From contig WPIO01000060.1 of the NCBI GenBank assembly GCA_009760855.2, positions 859,501 through 923,500 on the forward strand: DNA of 64,000 nt, written 5' to 3'. Shown here piece after piece: positions 32,253 to 41,994 of the stretch; the stretch's first letter is position 1, and each line of letters starts with the position of its first letter. A program made the translations under genes and the position numbers. Under the pieces are notes generated by a model, which was not told the DNA's origin, did no database searches, and was given only the letters and a program-made list of their open reading frames with translations. Source of the DNA: Cristatella mucedo (Eukaryota; Bryozoa; Phylactolaemata; Cristatellidae).

Positions 32253-33455
32253 GCAATTGTAGGTGTGCATTGCGAGCATTTCACCCCTGGGCTAAGACCC
32301 AGATTAAGACCACAATAAGTAATTCGCGTCTGCTTGAAAAAGCATATGAGAAATACTTGGGCCGTCTCCGCACTGCTTAAGTTGGCCCTATTGCGATAGG
32401 CTGCCCTGAGAATACGGATCAAATCAGTGACATATAAAGACGCCGGTACATGTTTTGGCACGCTGTCCGTCCAAAGATTGCGGAACTGTCGCAACAAGGC
32501 AGCCGCAGTGGTATATATTTATGGGCGCCAGCTGTTGACCAATGCTACATACAATTACAGAGTTACTGATCGAGCGAAGCTAATCAACTACATACCAATG
32601 CAATTATCGATTATTTTATTATATATTTAACATAGTAAAATGATAATTATAATTAAAATTATTGCAATTAAATTATAAATTATTTAAATTAAAAAATATT
32701 GTTTGTTTTTATAATTTTTATAATTGTCATTTTATAATTATTGTTTATTGAGATAATTACTTATTGCAATTCCGATTATAATTATGCAATTCCGATTCAT
32801 TTGTTCGAGAAGCGATCACGACACAACTCTAAAACGCTTGACAGGATATGAAAGTAGAGCTGTATGTGCACGTGGTTTTAACTGTACCAATCGGTTATGG
32901 GTCCCACGAACACAATCGTTTGCGTAACGTGTCGACAAGATACAATGCTGACTATGTAATGTCAATGTCGTGTCATTTAAGTATTCGGCTCCGTGACAGC
33001 TTCTTCACCACCAAGGGCGACAGTCCTTTGGCTCGCTCCCTGACTGATCTCGAGGCCATGAACGAGGCCGCGCCTTCGCGTCGTACGACAAACCAAAGCC
33101 TAGCACCACTGGTGAATCATAAACATGCCTTTAATCTCCCTATATAATATAATATTATATCTAATATTATATATATATATATATAATTTAATAGTATATA
33201 TTATGTGATAATATTATATATGATATCTACAAAATATCTATATAATAATTTTAATATAATATGTTATCATAATATTCCTTGTAAATGTAAAGGCTTTACA
33301 TTTAAAATGTAGCTAAAGGCACATCTGCTCCTCACTCCATTTGCGCTCCATTAAATCTACTAGTTATCTTTTTCTGCGCTTTCTTGCTGCGAACTTAGTG
33401 TCACTACTCAGTCCATATCACTTGGGGAGCGCGACACAGGTGCCATTACAAGGGC
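32253..33455. other. unassigned sequence with two AT-rich zones
   Basis: AT-rich imperfect repeats at about 32,600-32,790 and TA-rich at about 33,140-33,270. Near 33,285-33,340 there is weak similarity to a LINE 3' UTR (AATGTAGCTAAAGGCACATC), which I did not score as a feature. Confidence 0.4.
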
Positions 33456-33627
33456 AGTGACAGCCCAGGAGGTAAGGTACTCGATCTTCACTATCCAGGG
33501 TCGTGGGTTTGACTCCTGCAGTGGGCGACCCTTTATTGACTAGTGTAAGCGACGATGATGTGATAGCCGTTAAGGCTATTCTGCCGCTAGGTAAAATAAG
33601 GCTGTTGCACCAGCTTATCTTTATTTA
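33456..33627 (+). mobile_element. SINE-beta copy
   Basis: The head is AGCCCAGGAGGTAAGGTACT and the B-box region is GGTCGTGGGTTTGACTCCTG. The body is GATGTGATAGCCGTTAAGGC and the tail is CAGCTTATCTTTATTT. Confidence 0.85.
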
Positions 33628-34160
33628 CAGTGGACTCTCGCAGGCGCTCGCGGCGGCGGCGGCCGTGCTTCTCGCCAGTCGTCGCTCGACGTCAGAGCCT
33701 TTCGGCGGTCGGGCGTTCATTTCATATGCACTGAAAGTCCGGAGCTCGCTTCCGGCCTCCGGGCATCGCATGCAACGCCGTCGCATCTGTTAAGTCTCAG
33801 TTGCAGATGCATTCTTTCCGCCCAGTCTTCCCTACCATTCCAGTTAACGTCTCTGCGTTTCTGTGCAATTTGCGTGCATACCTGAGCATGCTTCTGTGCA
33901 TGCTGCTAATCAGAGCATCCTGCTAACAAGCAACTATGAGCGACTTATGGTGTCCTTTGGCAAGCATAATGCTTGCATTCTTTTTGCACGCATTGCGTCA
34001 AAGCAGCGGGTACATTATCCTCGTAACTAATGCCCAGTTATAGCTTCTCTTGCTGCCGCTGTGCAGCGCCTACATTAGAAATCTGAATTACAATTATTAA
34101 CTATATTATTAATTATTAATTAAATTTGAAATCTAAATTTGAAATAGACATTCAAAATCT
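33628..34160. other. unassigned sequence
   Basis: A small CGG-rich patch lies at 33,645-33,665 and AATTA-rich text at 34,090-34,140. No gene was recognised. Confidence 0.4.
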
Positions 34161-34340
34161 GTGTGACGGTACACTAAGTAAGGTGGTTGCTTTTCGCGAT
34201 CTCGGTCCCGAGGTCATGGGTTCGAATCCTGCGGTGGGCAATTCTTTACTGCCGCACAAGGTGGTGATAGCCGTAAAGCCTCTTCTGTCGCTATAAAAAA
34301 GAGACCGTTAAATCAGCTAGTATTTTTTTATTTTTTTTTC
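34161..34340 (+). mobile_element. SINE-beta copy, near complete
   Basis: The head is GTGTGACGGTACACTAAGTA and the B box is GGGTTCGAATCCTGCGG (consensus). The body is GTGGTGATAGCCGTAAAGCC and the tail is CAGCTAGTATTTTTTTATTT. With the copy at 18.7 kb this is among the best preserved. Confidence 0.92.
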
Positions 34341-34957
34341 CTGGGGCCCTGTAAAAACTGCTATATCGTAGTAGGTTATCATTGATGCCGGAATATTGGC
34401 TGGATTGTCAAACAGCTGACTGGGTATTTTTATGGTTATTGGCGATACCTCACCTCTAAAATATGTTCTAGTACTGCCACAGAGCAAGACTCACGTGCTG
34501 TGTCATCCAATGTAGCTTTTAATGCTGTGATCTGACAGGACGATGCAACAAAAGTCAAATGAACGATGCATTTTACTAATTTCCAAACCGGTTTCGCAGC
34601 TGCTCTATTGCTGTTTCGAAACTGTCGCGAAGTGCGCTGTTCAAAGGCTCATGAAAATATATGCTGTCCTCGCAACCATTAATGTCGGCCAAGTTTTCAC
34701 TGAGAAGCTGGATTCAAATGAATGTTCTGAATAGTTATACCTTTTTAGGATTGCTTCTTCCTCACATTCCGAGCCTCCTCGAGCCTCGATGCCAAAGACG
34801 CGATTGGCATCCGAGCAGCTCGAAGCAGTCAAACGAGATATCTTATTTGAAATAGTATGCAATTTGTAGACGTCATCATTGAGCCGCACGTAGTAAACTT
34901 AATGTCGGTAAAGTCAACGACAGCAGTCGATCATTCATTGCTCACTGAAAGTGGTGG
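34341..34957. other. unassigned sequence
   Basis: No repeat family recognised. An 82-codon minus-strand frame (34889-34641) has no recognised domain. Confidence 0.4.
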
Positions 34958-35026
34958 CTACAGACAATGAGGTCTGCTGCCGCAATATAAAATGAGGCTG
35001 TTAAAGCAGCTGATCTTTACTTTTTA
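34958..35026 (+). mobile_element. SINE-beta 3'-end fragment
   Basis: CTGCTGCCGCAATATAAAAT and GAGGCTGTTAAAGCAGCTGATCTTTACTTTTT match the last third of SINE-beta. The tRNA head is absent. Confidence 0.6.
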
Positions 35027-35416
35027 AGTACTGCTACCAGAATCCAAAGTCATGGCGATGGTGCACGTGTCACATGTTTCGGCTCATCCTTGTAGCTTTG
35101 GGCAGCTTATTTCAAGACGGTTTGCCATCGACGGTGGCGCATACTTTACAAACGGCAAAGTGGCAGCACTTCTAGTCAGACGGACGAGCTGGCAACGCAG
35201 GCGGTGCTTCAATCTTGTGGCATAACCTGGTCATCAGCATCATGTAAGGTAGAAATTACCTCCCTCGAGATCAGCTAAACGATTCCACTTCTTCACTGTG
35301 ACTTGGAAAATCTCTTTTTTTCAGTTATTATATGACGTGCGACTTTGAAAATTTCTCCTTTTCTACATCCGCCTTTGTTCACCATCCAATGCCTCGGATA
35401 TACCGAAGGCAGCTTT
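35027..35416. other. unassigned sequence
   Basis: No gene or repeat family was recognised. Confidence 0.4.
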
Positions 35417-35532
35417 CAAAATCCTAGGCAGGTGAATGATCAAAATCCCAGCCAGTTGATAGTTCAAATCCTGGCCACTTGATTGATCAAAATCCTGGCC
35501 AGCTGATAGGTCGAATCCTCGTCAGTTGACGT
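35417..35532. repeat. degenerate ~24-bp minisatellite, about 5 units
   Basis: The units follow AATCCTGGCCAGTTGATAGTTCAA with substitutions: AATCCTAGGCAGGTGAATGA.., AATCCCAGCCAGTTGATAGT.., AATCCTGGCCACTTGATTGA.., AATCCTGGCCAGCTGATAGG.. and AATCCTCGTCAGTTGACGTC. The reading frames are interrupted, so it is not a coding repeat. Confidence 0.85.
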
Positions 35533-35752
35533 CGTTTAAGCGCAGATTTTTAGGATTAGTGTGCCTGCGTTTCAAGTTAGTAAAGCTTATGTTCTTTCAA
35601 TTTTAGTAAGTCACAGACGTGTGGCTAAAATCCGTGGAGCGCTAGTGATCGGTGACGCAAGAGTGAGACCGCCATTTCGCTCTAGCTAGTCGGGTGTCAG
35701 TGCTAGCGACTGTTCTTCCTGTCCGCCAGAGGCAATTAATGAAACAAAATAA

Positions 35753-35897
35753 ATGCAACTCATTTGTGCAGCCCACTAAGAGTACCTATTCTCTATTCAG
35801 GCGCTTCACACACGCCACCGGGCTCAACCCCAGGACAATCAAATATATTCACATTGACCTTGGTCGGGGTGAGCACCTAAATCGCTGGGTCAAACCA
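35753..35897 (-). mobile_element. SINE-alpha copy, long-spacer subfamily
   Basis: The minus strand carries the A-box region (TTTGACCCAGCGATTTAGGT) and the usual GACCAAGGTCAA. An extra segment containing AATATATTTGATTGTCC precedes the B-box region (GGGGTTGAGCCC). The copy at 58.4 kb carries a related extra segment. The hairpin tail is present but the inner stem is mutated. Confidence 0.85.
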
Positions 35898-36474
35898 GAG
35901 CGGCAGTAGACAAAGCGCTTACTAGGTCTCGCATCCAATTGGAAAGACCGCTGTCGGTGTGCTGAAATAGTGAAATACTGACACGCTGCATCGGCAAGAC
36001 TACGAGTGGCTCCTGAGCTGTAGCTTATAGGAACCGGATATTGCGCAATATATGGCGCACAAATTAGAGCGGTACACCTTAAATAATAGCTACCAAGCTG
36101 TGATTTGGCCTTCGACGTCAGTGGTGCTGTTGCGGAAAAACCCCGTAGCGGCTCGGCGACTACTGAATTCATTTGGCACAAGCGCAGTGCTCGAACCGGA
36201 TTCTAATCTCAGCCGGCAATTGACGAATACCCGTGACGCTGGCCCCGAAGCGCGGCGAGCGAGTGGCAGACGTTGCCGCTATATCCGCAGGTGCAGAGAA
36301 GCATGCAGAAACGTGCAAGTACGACGAAGCACGCTGTGAGGCACAGCGTGTAAAGCAGCAGACATGGCCTGTCACTGACTTCGAAGCCCAACTAACCTAC
36401 AGTCGCCCGAGTCGGGCTTCTTGTGTCGCCTAATCGTAGATAATGGCACAACCTGTTCCTAAAAATATTAATAA
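35898..36474. other. unassigned sequence
   Basis: A 95-codon plus-strand frame (36052-36339) and a 110-codon minus-strand frame overlap here without recognised domains. Confidence 0.4.
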
Positions 36475-36848
36475 TTATAATATAGCGTTCACTTAGCGCA
36501 ACCAGAGAACTCTTTCGAGGCGCTCTAGATTTGGTGAGAAGGAAGCATGATGTAATGGTTGGTCGTAGCATGCTCAAAGTAAGCAAGCATGATGTGGTTA
36601 TAGGTGACATGCACAGGGTCCGAATGCAGTTATGGTTGGTGGCAGCATGCACGCTGTAAGCGCGCATAAGTGCACGAGGAACGACTCACATGGACCCACT
36701 GAATGCAATGATAGATATATGCGTTTTTAGTTTCTTTGTAAATGTGGTCAGGTCAGGAAATGTCGTGACGCAAGTCGGGAATGAGTTCCAGGCTTTGAGA
36801 ACAAACGAACCAAAGGCACGGTCTCCTAAGGATTTGAGGTTCGTAATA
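36475..36848 (-). mobile_element. LINE-alpha 3'-end copy, split by a later LINE-alpha
   Basis: The plus text begins with a decayed tail (GCGCAACCAGAGAACTCTTT..GAGGCGCTCTA), then the family 3' UTR (GTGACATGCACAGGGTCCGA, GGACCCACTGAATGCAATGA, GGTCTCCTAAGGATTTGAGG). At about 36,848 it is interrupted by a second LINE-alpha. Part of its sequence reappears at 38,648-38,704. Confidence 0.88.
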
Positions 36849-38647
36849 ATAATAATAATAATAATGCACTTGATAAAGCACCCTCAGAGAACTCAATCTC
36901 TTTCTAGGCGCTTTACATTAGCTGCAAATGGAAATGCAAATGAATGGTGAGTAATATCATGCTTGATAACAAACAAAATGAATAATATGGTTAGGGGTGA
37001 CGTGCACAGGGTCAGCATGCAAATGCGGTTAGTGGCAGCATGCACAGTGTCAGCACGCATAAGCACATGAAGGACAAATCACAGGGACCCACTAAATGCT
37101 GTCCTAAATAGGTGTGTTTTGAAGTTTTTTTTAAATGTGGTCAGGTCAGGGGATGTTCTGACGCAGGTCGGGAGGGATTTCCAGGCCTTGGGAGCATTCG
37201 AACTAAATGCACGGTCTCCAAAGGATTTGAGGTTTGTACGAGGTATTTGTAGACTGTTGGATTCCTAAAAGCGGGTGGTGCGATGCTTGGCCTGATGGGG
37301 GAGCATATCTGAGAGATAGGCTGGAGCGAAAGAATGAAGTGACCTAAAAGTGAGCGACAAAACCTTGAAGTCGATCCGTTGCTTGACAGGTAGCCAGTGC
37401 AGGTCAGCGAGAAGTGGTATATTGTGGCAACTGCGACACTCACGACAGACAAGCCTAGCTGCGGAGTTTTGCACCAGCTGTAATCACCTGATTGCACATG
37501 CCGGTAGGCCAGCAAGCAGTGAGTTACAGAAGTCAAGACGGGATGTCAGAAATGCATGGACCAACTTAGACATGGTATCCTTATCTAAGCGATCCCGAAT
37601 TTTAGCAATAATATGTAGCTGAAAGTAGGCAGACTTGATTGTGGAGCTGATGTGGTCGTCTAACGAGAGGTCGCTTTGGAACATGACACCTAGATTTCGA
37701 GCTGATTCGACAGGAGATATGCTGGCAGAGCCAATTTTGCTCGTCAGCCTTTCCAATTTGTGAATCACGCTGGGTTCGCCAATAACAAGTAAGTTAGTTT
37801 TATCATCGTTTAGTTGTTGAAAAATTGCTGCCATCCACGTGCGGATGTGATCAATAGATGCAGCAAGTGAGTTGAGAGGATTCGAGGTGCTCGAAGGCTG
37901 AGAGGGATCAAAGCAAAGGTACAACTGAGTGTCATCCGCATAGAAGTGAAAGCCTAGATTGTGCTTGGCAATCACATCAGCAAGAGGCAGAGTATACACC
38001 GTGAAAAGAACCGGATCTAGCACGGAGCCCTGAGGTACTCCATATTTCAGAGGTACCTCGGACGATCTTTGTCCATTCACGTCAATACTCTGGAGTCTCC
38101 CACTGAGATAGGACCTGAACCACTGCAGAGCAGTGCCAGTGATGCCCAGGCAAGATGAGAGGCTCTCTAGAAGAACTTTGTGATCGATGGTATCAAAAGC
38201 TGCCGAAAGATCGAGCAAAACAAGCAGAGACACTCTACCCATGTCTGCATTCCTAAGTAGGTCGTTGTATACCCTAAGCAATGCTGACTCTGTGGAGTGA
38301 TTAGCTCTAAAGCCAGACTTGAACCTACTAGCAAGGTGTGAGGTTTTGATATATTAGCTTAGCTGGTCCGCCACTACCCGTTCCAGTGTCTTTGATAGGA
38401 ATGGTAGCAGGGAGACTGGGCGGTAGTTGCTGAAGTTCTCTTGGTCTAGTGTCGCTTTCTTGAGAAGTGGCCTGACTAAAGCTTTTTTGAAAGGTGCTGG
38501 GACATGACCTGAGGCTAATGACATATTAATGATGTTAGTAATGCATGGCAGCAGCAGATCAATGCAACGTAGGAGCACGACTGTCGGAATAGGGTCCAGT
38601 CTTCTTTGAGTGAGATACGAACTTCAGGACTAGATCATTAGTGACCT
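36849..38647 (-). mobile_element. LINE-alpha copy, 5'-truncated, RT almost open
   Basis: This is the best LINE-alpha RT in the window. The frame 38281-37484 (265 codons) contains LDLSAAFDTIDHK (motif A), [17 protein letters not shown] (catalytic YADD) and DDKTNLL, ending near LLAGLPACAIR. A frame upstream (38578-38354) has [14 protein letters not shown] frame downstream (37536-37141) continues the C-terminus with LHWLPVKQ in another phase. GSVLDP replaces the usual GSVLGP. One stop (near 38,355) and frameshifts inactivate it. The 3' end has the complete hairpin and (ATT)n at 36,849-36,915. It is flanked by a ~57-bp direct repeat. Confidence 0.93.
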
Positions 38648-38704
38648 GCTTTGAGAGCAAACGAACAAAAGGCACGGTCTCCTAAGGATTTTAGGTTCAT
38701 AATC
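38648..38704. repeat. right copy of a ~57-bp direct repeat flanking LINE-alpha
   Basis: GCTTTGAGAGCAAACGAACA through TTCATAAT matches 36,792-36,848 with about four mismatches. The left copy belongs to an older LINE-alpha 3' UTR. The right copy is followed by unrelated DNA. The best reading is a target-site duplication made when the 36,849-38,647 element inserted. Confidence 0.85.
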
Positions 38705-39287
38705 ATCGCAATTCAGGAGCCACTGCTCGGCGCTCATAATCTGGCCGACGAACTGTGCCTACGGCAACTTGGTTCCTCACAGGAAGGCCGACCGCTTTGC
38801 TCCTCGCAGCATCTGCAGTCAACTCTTTGCCAGCGTCATCGCACCTCGAAGCAGCACTTGCTGCTGGCTCGTCGCGCTTCGAGGCGTCTGCTCCACGTCC
38901 GCCATTTGTCGCGCGTCGGCGAGGATCAGCGCCCGTTACCAGGAGCGCCGCGCTTGAGCGCGAAGGACCTCGGGGCTGGAGCGCGTACGGCACTTCTGTC
39001 GCAATGGCAGACGCTCCGAGGACGGCCCCGCAGCCTCCTTTTCGCCACGTCTGAGGAAGTTGCGTTTCAGCACCAAATAGTTCGACCACCTGCCACCGTC
39101 AGGCGGGTGACCGAGGCGGCGGCTCGGCGTCGTGCGGTCGACGCAAGTCTAAACTCTCTCGCAGAGCGCAAAGACCCGCCGCCGCCCGCCCGCCCGCCTG
39201 ACGTACACTCGCCCTTAGCGCGCCCTCACTCGCTCAGCAGTATCGACCTTGCTGCGCCCTTGGTCTGCTTCGTTTGCTTGGTCTGCA
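38705..39287. other. GC-rich, CpG-dense island
   Basis: Overlapping frames on both strands (226 codons plus at 38651-39331, 128 codons minus) are produced by GC richness. No domain was recognised. CCCG repeats lie near 39,181-39,197. Confidence 0.4.
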
Positions 39288-39376
39288 TTTTCCTTCGCAG
39301 CAAATGTAAAGCACCTAGAGAGAGAGATTAAGTTCTCCGAGGGCGCTTTATCAAGTGCATTATTATTGTTATTCTT
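39288..39376 (+). mobile_element. short LINE-alpha 3' end with (ATT)n
   Basis: TTTTCCTTCGCAGCAAATGT is a piece of the LINE-alpha 3' UTR just before the hairpin. The hairpin (AAAGCACCTAGAGAGAGAGATTAAGTTCTCC..) and an ATT-rich end follow. Slightly more of the LINE is present than in the 46-bp tail-only insertions. Confidence 0.88.
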
Positions 39377-40642
39377 GAGAAAAGATGAAGGGTCCTCACA
39401 CGGTTTGCATTTTCGTCGGCGAAAAATGGAAAAATAATAATTCTTCGCGTTTCGCCCCGAGTATTTAGGCTGCACTTTTTCTTATCTCCTGGTCCTACAC
39501 CGCGTTGCTCACGTCCGGAGTTGTCCCTCGATGCTGCCTACCTACTGCGGCGCGGCCCTCCGCTGCCGCAGCTCCTCGCCCGAGCCCGCCCGTTCGCTGG
39601 CACCGAGTACCGCTGGCCGCTAGAGCAAGGGCAGCCCAAGGAGATTGAATAAGTAGGTTGAGCGAACAGCCGCGCGTCTTTTCCCCGGGGCGCCCGACGA
39701 GCGCGAACCTGCAGCCGCGGCCGCCAATGCGCGCGCGCGCATTCGGGCAAAGGGCTGACCGCGAGCGAGCGAGCGCTGACCCAGAGAGAGCTCTCTGATG
39801 CAGCGAGAGCCCGAGAGCCACGTCGGCCGCAAGACGTCAGCGCAAGGGCCGCGGCGGCTATTTTTACTCGCCGTCGAGAAACTCGGCAGCAGCGGTGGCT
39901 CCGCGCCGCCGCCGCCGCTGAATCGCCTCGCCGGGCGAGCGCCGGACTTCCGAGTCGGCGCTCGCGCACGCGCGCCCAGCCACGAGCGCGTCCTGCCGCA
40001 GCTGCCGAGAGCTCGGCTCGCTGTCACCATTGGACCGGCGGCCGCTTTCTCGCACTCGCGCCATGCCGCCTTTGGCCCGGGCGCTTTGACCAACGGCTCA
40101 GCCGCGCGTCCGTGAAATCGAAGGGGTCGACGGCGCGCTCTGCCTACGCTCGGCTCGGTCGGTCTGCGAATGTGCTCAGATTAAAAGCCCGATGCTGTAC
40201 CGACAGAGCTGTCCGGGCAAAAGTTTTCGTTTCAAATTTACTTAGTTAATTGCTCTCTCTCTCTCGCTCTCTGCTTCCAAGAGAGGACAACAACAACAAC
40301 AACGGCCTCGTGACGTTGCCCCGCCGAAGAGCAAAGCGGCTGCGTGCCAAAGAGTTCGACCAGACATCGCGTCGTCAGCGGGTTAAAAGCCGGTAACGTC
40401 GACTCCGGCGTCGCTGGATGAGGAATGATCGTGCAAGTCGCGAACATCCTGGCGACGCGTCGTCGATCGGCAGGACTGTTGAACAGCGTAACGTCGCCCG
40501 CCGTAAGAGCCACAACTTCCAGTGCTCCAATAGCGAATACAAACGCAATGCACCAACTGCTGCAGATATATATGCTCGTCAATCTTTGGTGCACAGCATT
40601 CTTTCCATAGCCTTGCCGATAGGGAAAATGCTGTCCCTTCCA
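39377..40642. other. GC-rich, CpG-dense island
   Basis: About 39,480-40,200 is very CpG-rich with frames on both strands up to 157 codons. Short CT (40,249-40,272) and CAA (40,288-40,304) runs follow. No domain was recognised. It lies downstream of the WDR82-like pseudogene with respect to that gene's minus-strand orientation. Confidence 0.4.
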
Positions 40643-40960
40643 TCACTCATTAATATGCAGCAGCCAGAAGGATATTTGAGTGCAGGCAGTGGCCAGCATC
40701 ATGCACTTAGGTTTGAAATGGATGCACTGAATAGGCGATGCAATTACACTTGTTAGAGTCACAGTGGTCACCTTTGCTCTTGACTCCGTGCTCCAACAAT
40801 GCATTTTCCCGTCGGTTGAACCAAAAATCACAGAATTTACAGTCGGGACGGAACGATGCCTCAAGTCTCGACCCAAAGCTTGGCGTAGTAGACGGCTACT
40901 TCATCGTTCAGAGACTCGATATAGCGCTCCGTACGTAACTGATACAGGCGAATAAATAAC
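40643..40960 (-). pseudogene. WDR82-like WD40 protein, C-terminal pseudogene
   Basis: The minus strand frame ending at 40,643 encodes GSTDGKMHCW (40,793-40,822), then PIQCIHFKPK and ATACTQISFWL with a stop seven or eight residues later. This matches the end of the WDR82/Swd2 family: the last WD repeat, GS.DGKIHVW, PITCLQFNPK, SACSNMAFWLP and the C-terminus. Just upstream a different frame continues the homology (EASFRPDCKF, 40,833-40,862), and further upstream a third frame resembles the preceding blade (near 40,910-40,950). WDR82 is a WD40 adaptor of SET1 histone methyltransferase and PNUTS phosphatase complexes. Several frameshifts and no visible intron across about 100 codons point to a decayed, probably processed copy. 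No poly-A remnant was found. Confidence 0.8.
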
Positions 40961-41117
40961 TCCATCTTTCAGGTTTTTCATATACCAACGTAGTCACCAG
41001 CAGTGAAACTACCACAAGATGACCGCTAAGGGTCCCAAGCAACGATCCGACTTCTGACACCAAATGTTGCAAATGAGGCTTCCACGTCCGGCAACAACAA
41101 GACCGAAAACAAAGTGG

Positions 41118-41242
41118 CCTTGATGGCACAGGACGTAAGTTGCTCGCTTTTCATGACCGAGGCTGTGGGTTCGAATCCTGCAGGTGAGCGATCCTTTATT
41201 GCCGACTGCAAGCGGTAGTGATGGCCGCCGCTACGGCTTTTC
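41118..41242 (+). mobile_element. SINE-beta copy, diverged
   Basis: The A-box-like region is TGATGGCACAGGACGTAAG and the B box is GGGTTCGAATCCTGCAGG (consensus). The body is CAAGCGGTAGTGATGGCCG. The 3' third is missing. Confidence 0.75.
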
Positions 41243-41694
41243 GCCCGAACCTTGTGGCATGGCAAGCTATGTGTAGGTGCTGCACCGATGCACGCAAGTA
41301 TGATGACAATAGCGGGAACACGGCACCGACGAAGAGCGCTCATACCTTAACATAACATAAATTAAAATATCAAGTCTGTAGCCATAATTTAGGCAGGTCT
41401 ATTCGACTGCATCGGACGGCTAAAGGCGTTTAACAGTGGCGAAGACATGCACCGACAGCTCTCTGGCCTAAAGCAGCAAATGCCAACGCCGAGTCCGCAG
41501 TCGAAATTGCCCTCTAATCTCACGGCACTGGATTTCATGCGACGTCGATCATAGACTATGGCATAACCGCATAACGCATAATCATGGGATTATCAGCCCT
41601 CATCCTGCTAGTGTGGCCGGCACCGCTGTTTCGTAGCTTCAAGTTCCCGGGTGTCCCAAGTCCAAACGTTTGCCAGCATAGATGCAGCTTAATA
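41243..41694. other. unassigned sequence
   Basis: No gene or repeat family recognised. Confidence 0.4.
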
Positions 41695-41905
41695 ATCATA
41701 CACTTGATAGAGCACGCTCATAGAACTAAATCGCTTTCTAATAATAATAACAATAATAATAATACATTGATAAAGCGCACTCAGAGAAATCAATCTCTTT
41801 CTAGGTGCTTTACATTTGCTGTAAAGGAAACACGATCGAATGGTTAGTGGTAGGCACTCTACGTTTGCTGCAAGAGAAGCACAAGCACACAGTTAGCTTT
41901 AGGGC
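41695..41905 (-). mobile_element. nested pair of LINE-alpha 3' ends
   Basis: An older tail starts at about 41,697 (CACTTGATAGAGCACGCTCA..CGCTTTCTA). It is interrupted at 41,740 by ATAATAATAAC.. and a second tail (GATAAAGCGCACTCAGAGAA..AGGTGCTTTACATTTGCTG) that runs to about 41,848. The first then resumes at TAGGCACTCTACGTTTGCTG. The younger piece is about 109 bp and sits in the older hairpin. Confidence 0.85.
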
Positions 41906-41927
41906 ACTATAAAAGGTAATGGTACAC

Positions 41928-41928
<1 letters not shown>

Positions 41929-41991
<63 letters not shown>
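41929..41991. repeat. (TA)n microsatellite
   Basis: About 30 TA units, uninterrupted. Confidence 0.97.

Positions 41992-41994
<3 letters not shown>

Noticed and set aside
38651-39331. 226-codon plus-strand frame
   Set aside because: It spans the LINE flanking repeat, a GC-rich island and a LINE tail, with no domain.
39280-39414. 13-bp repeat (GGTYTGCATTTTC) as a target duplication of the tail at 39.3 kb
   Set aside because: The right copy lies about 26 bp beyond the tail end rather than next to it.
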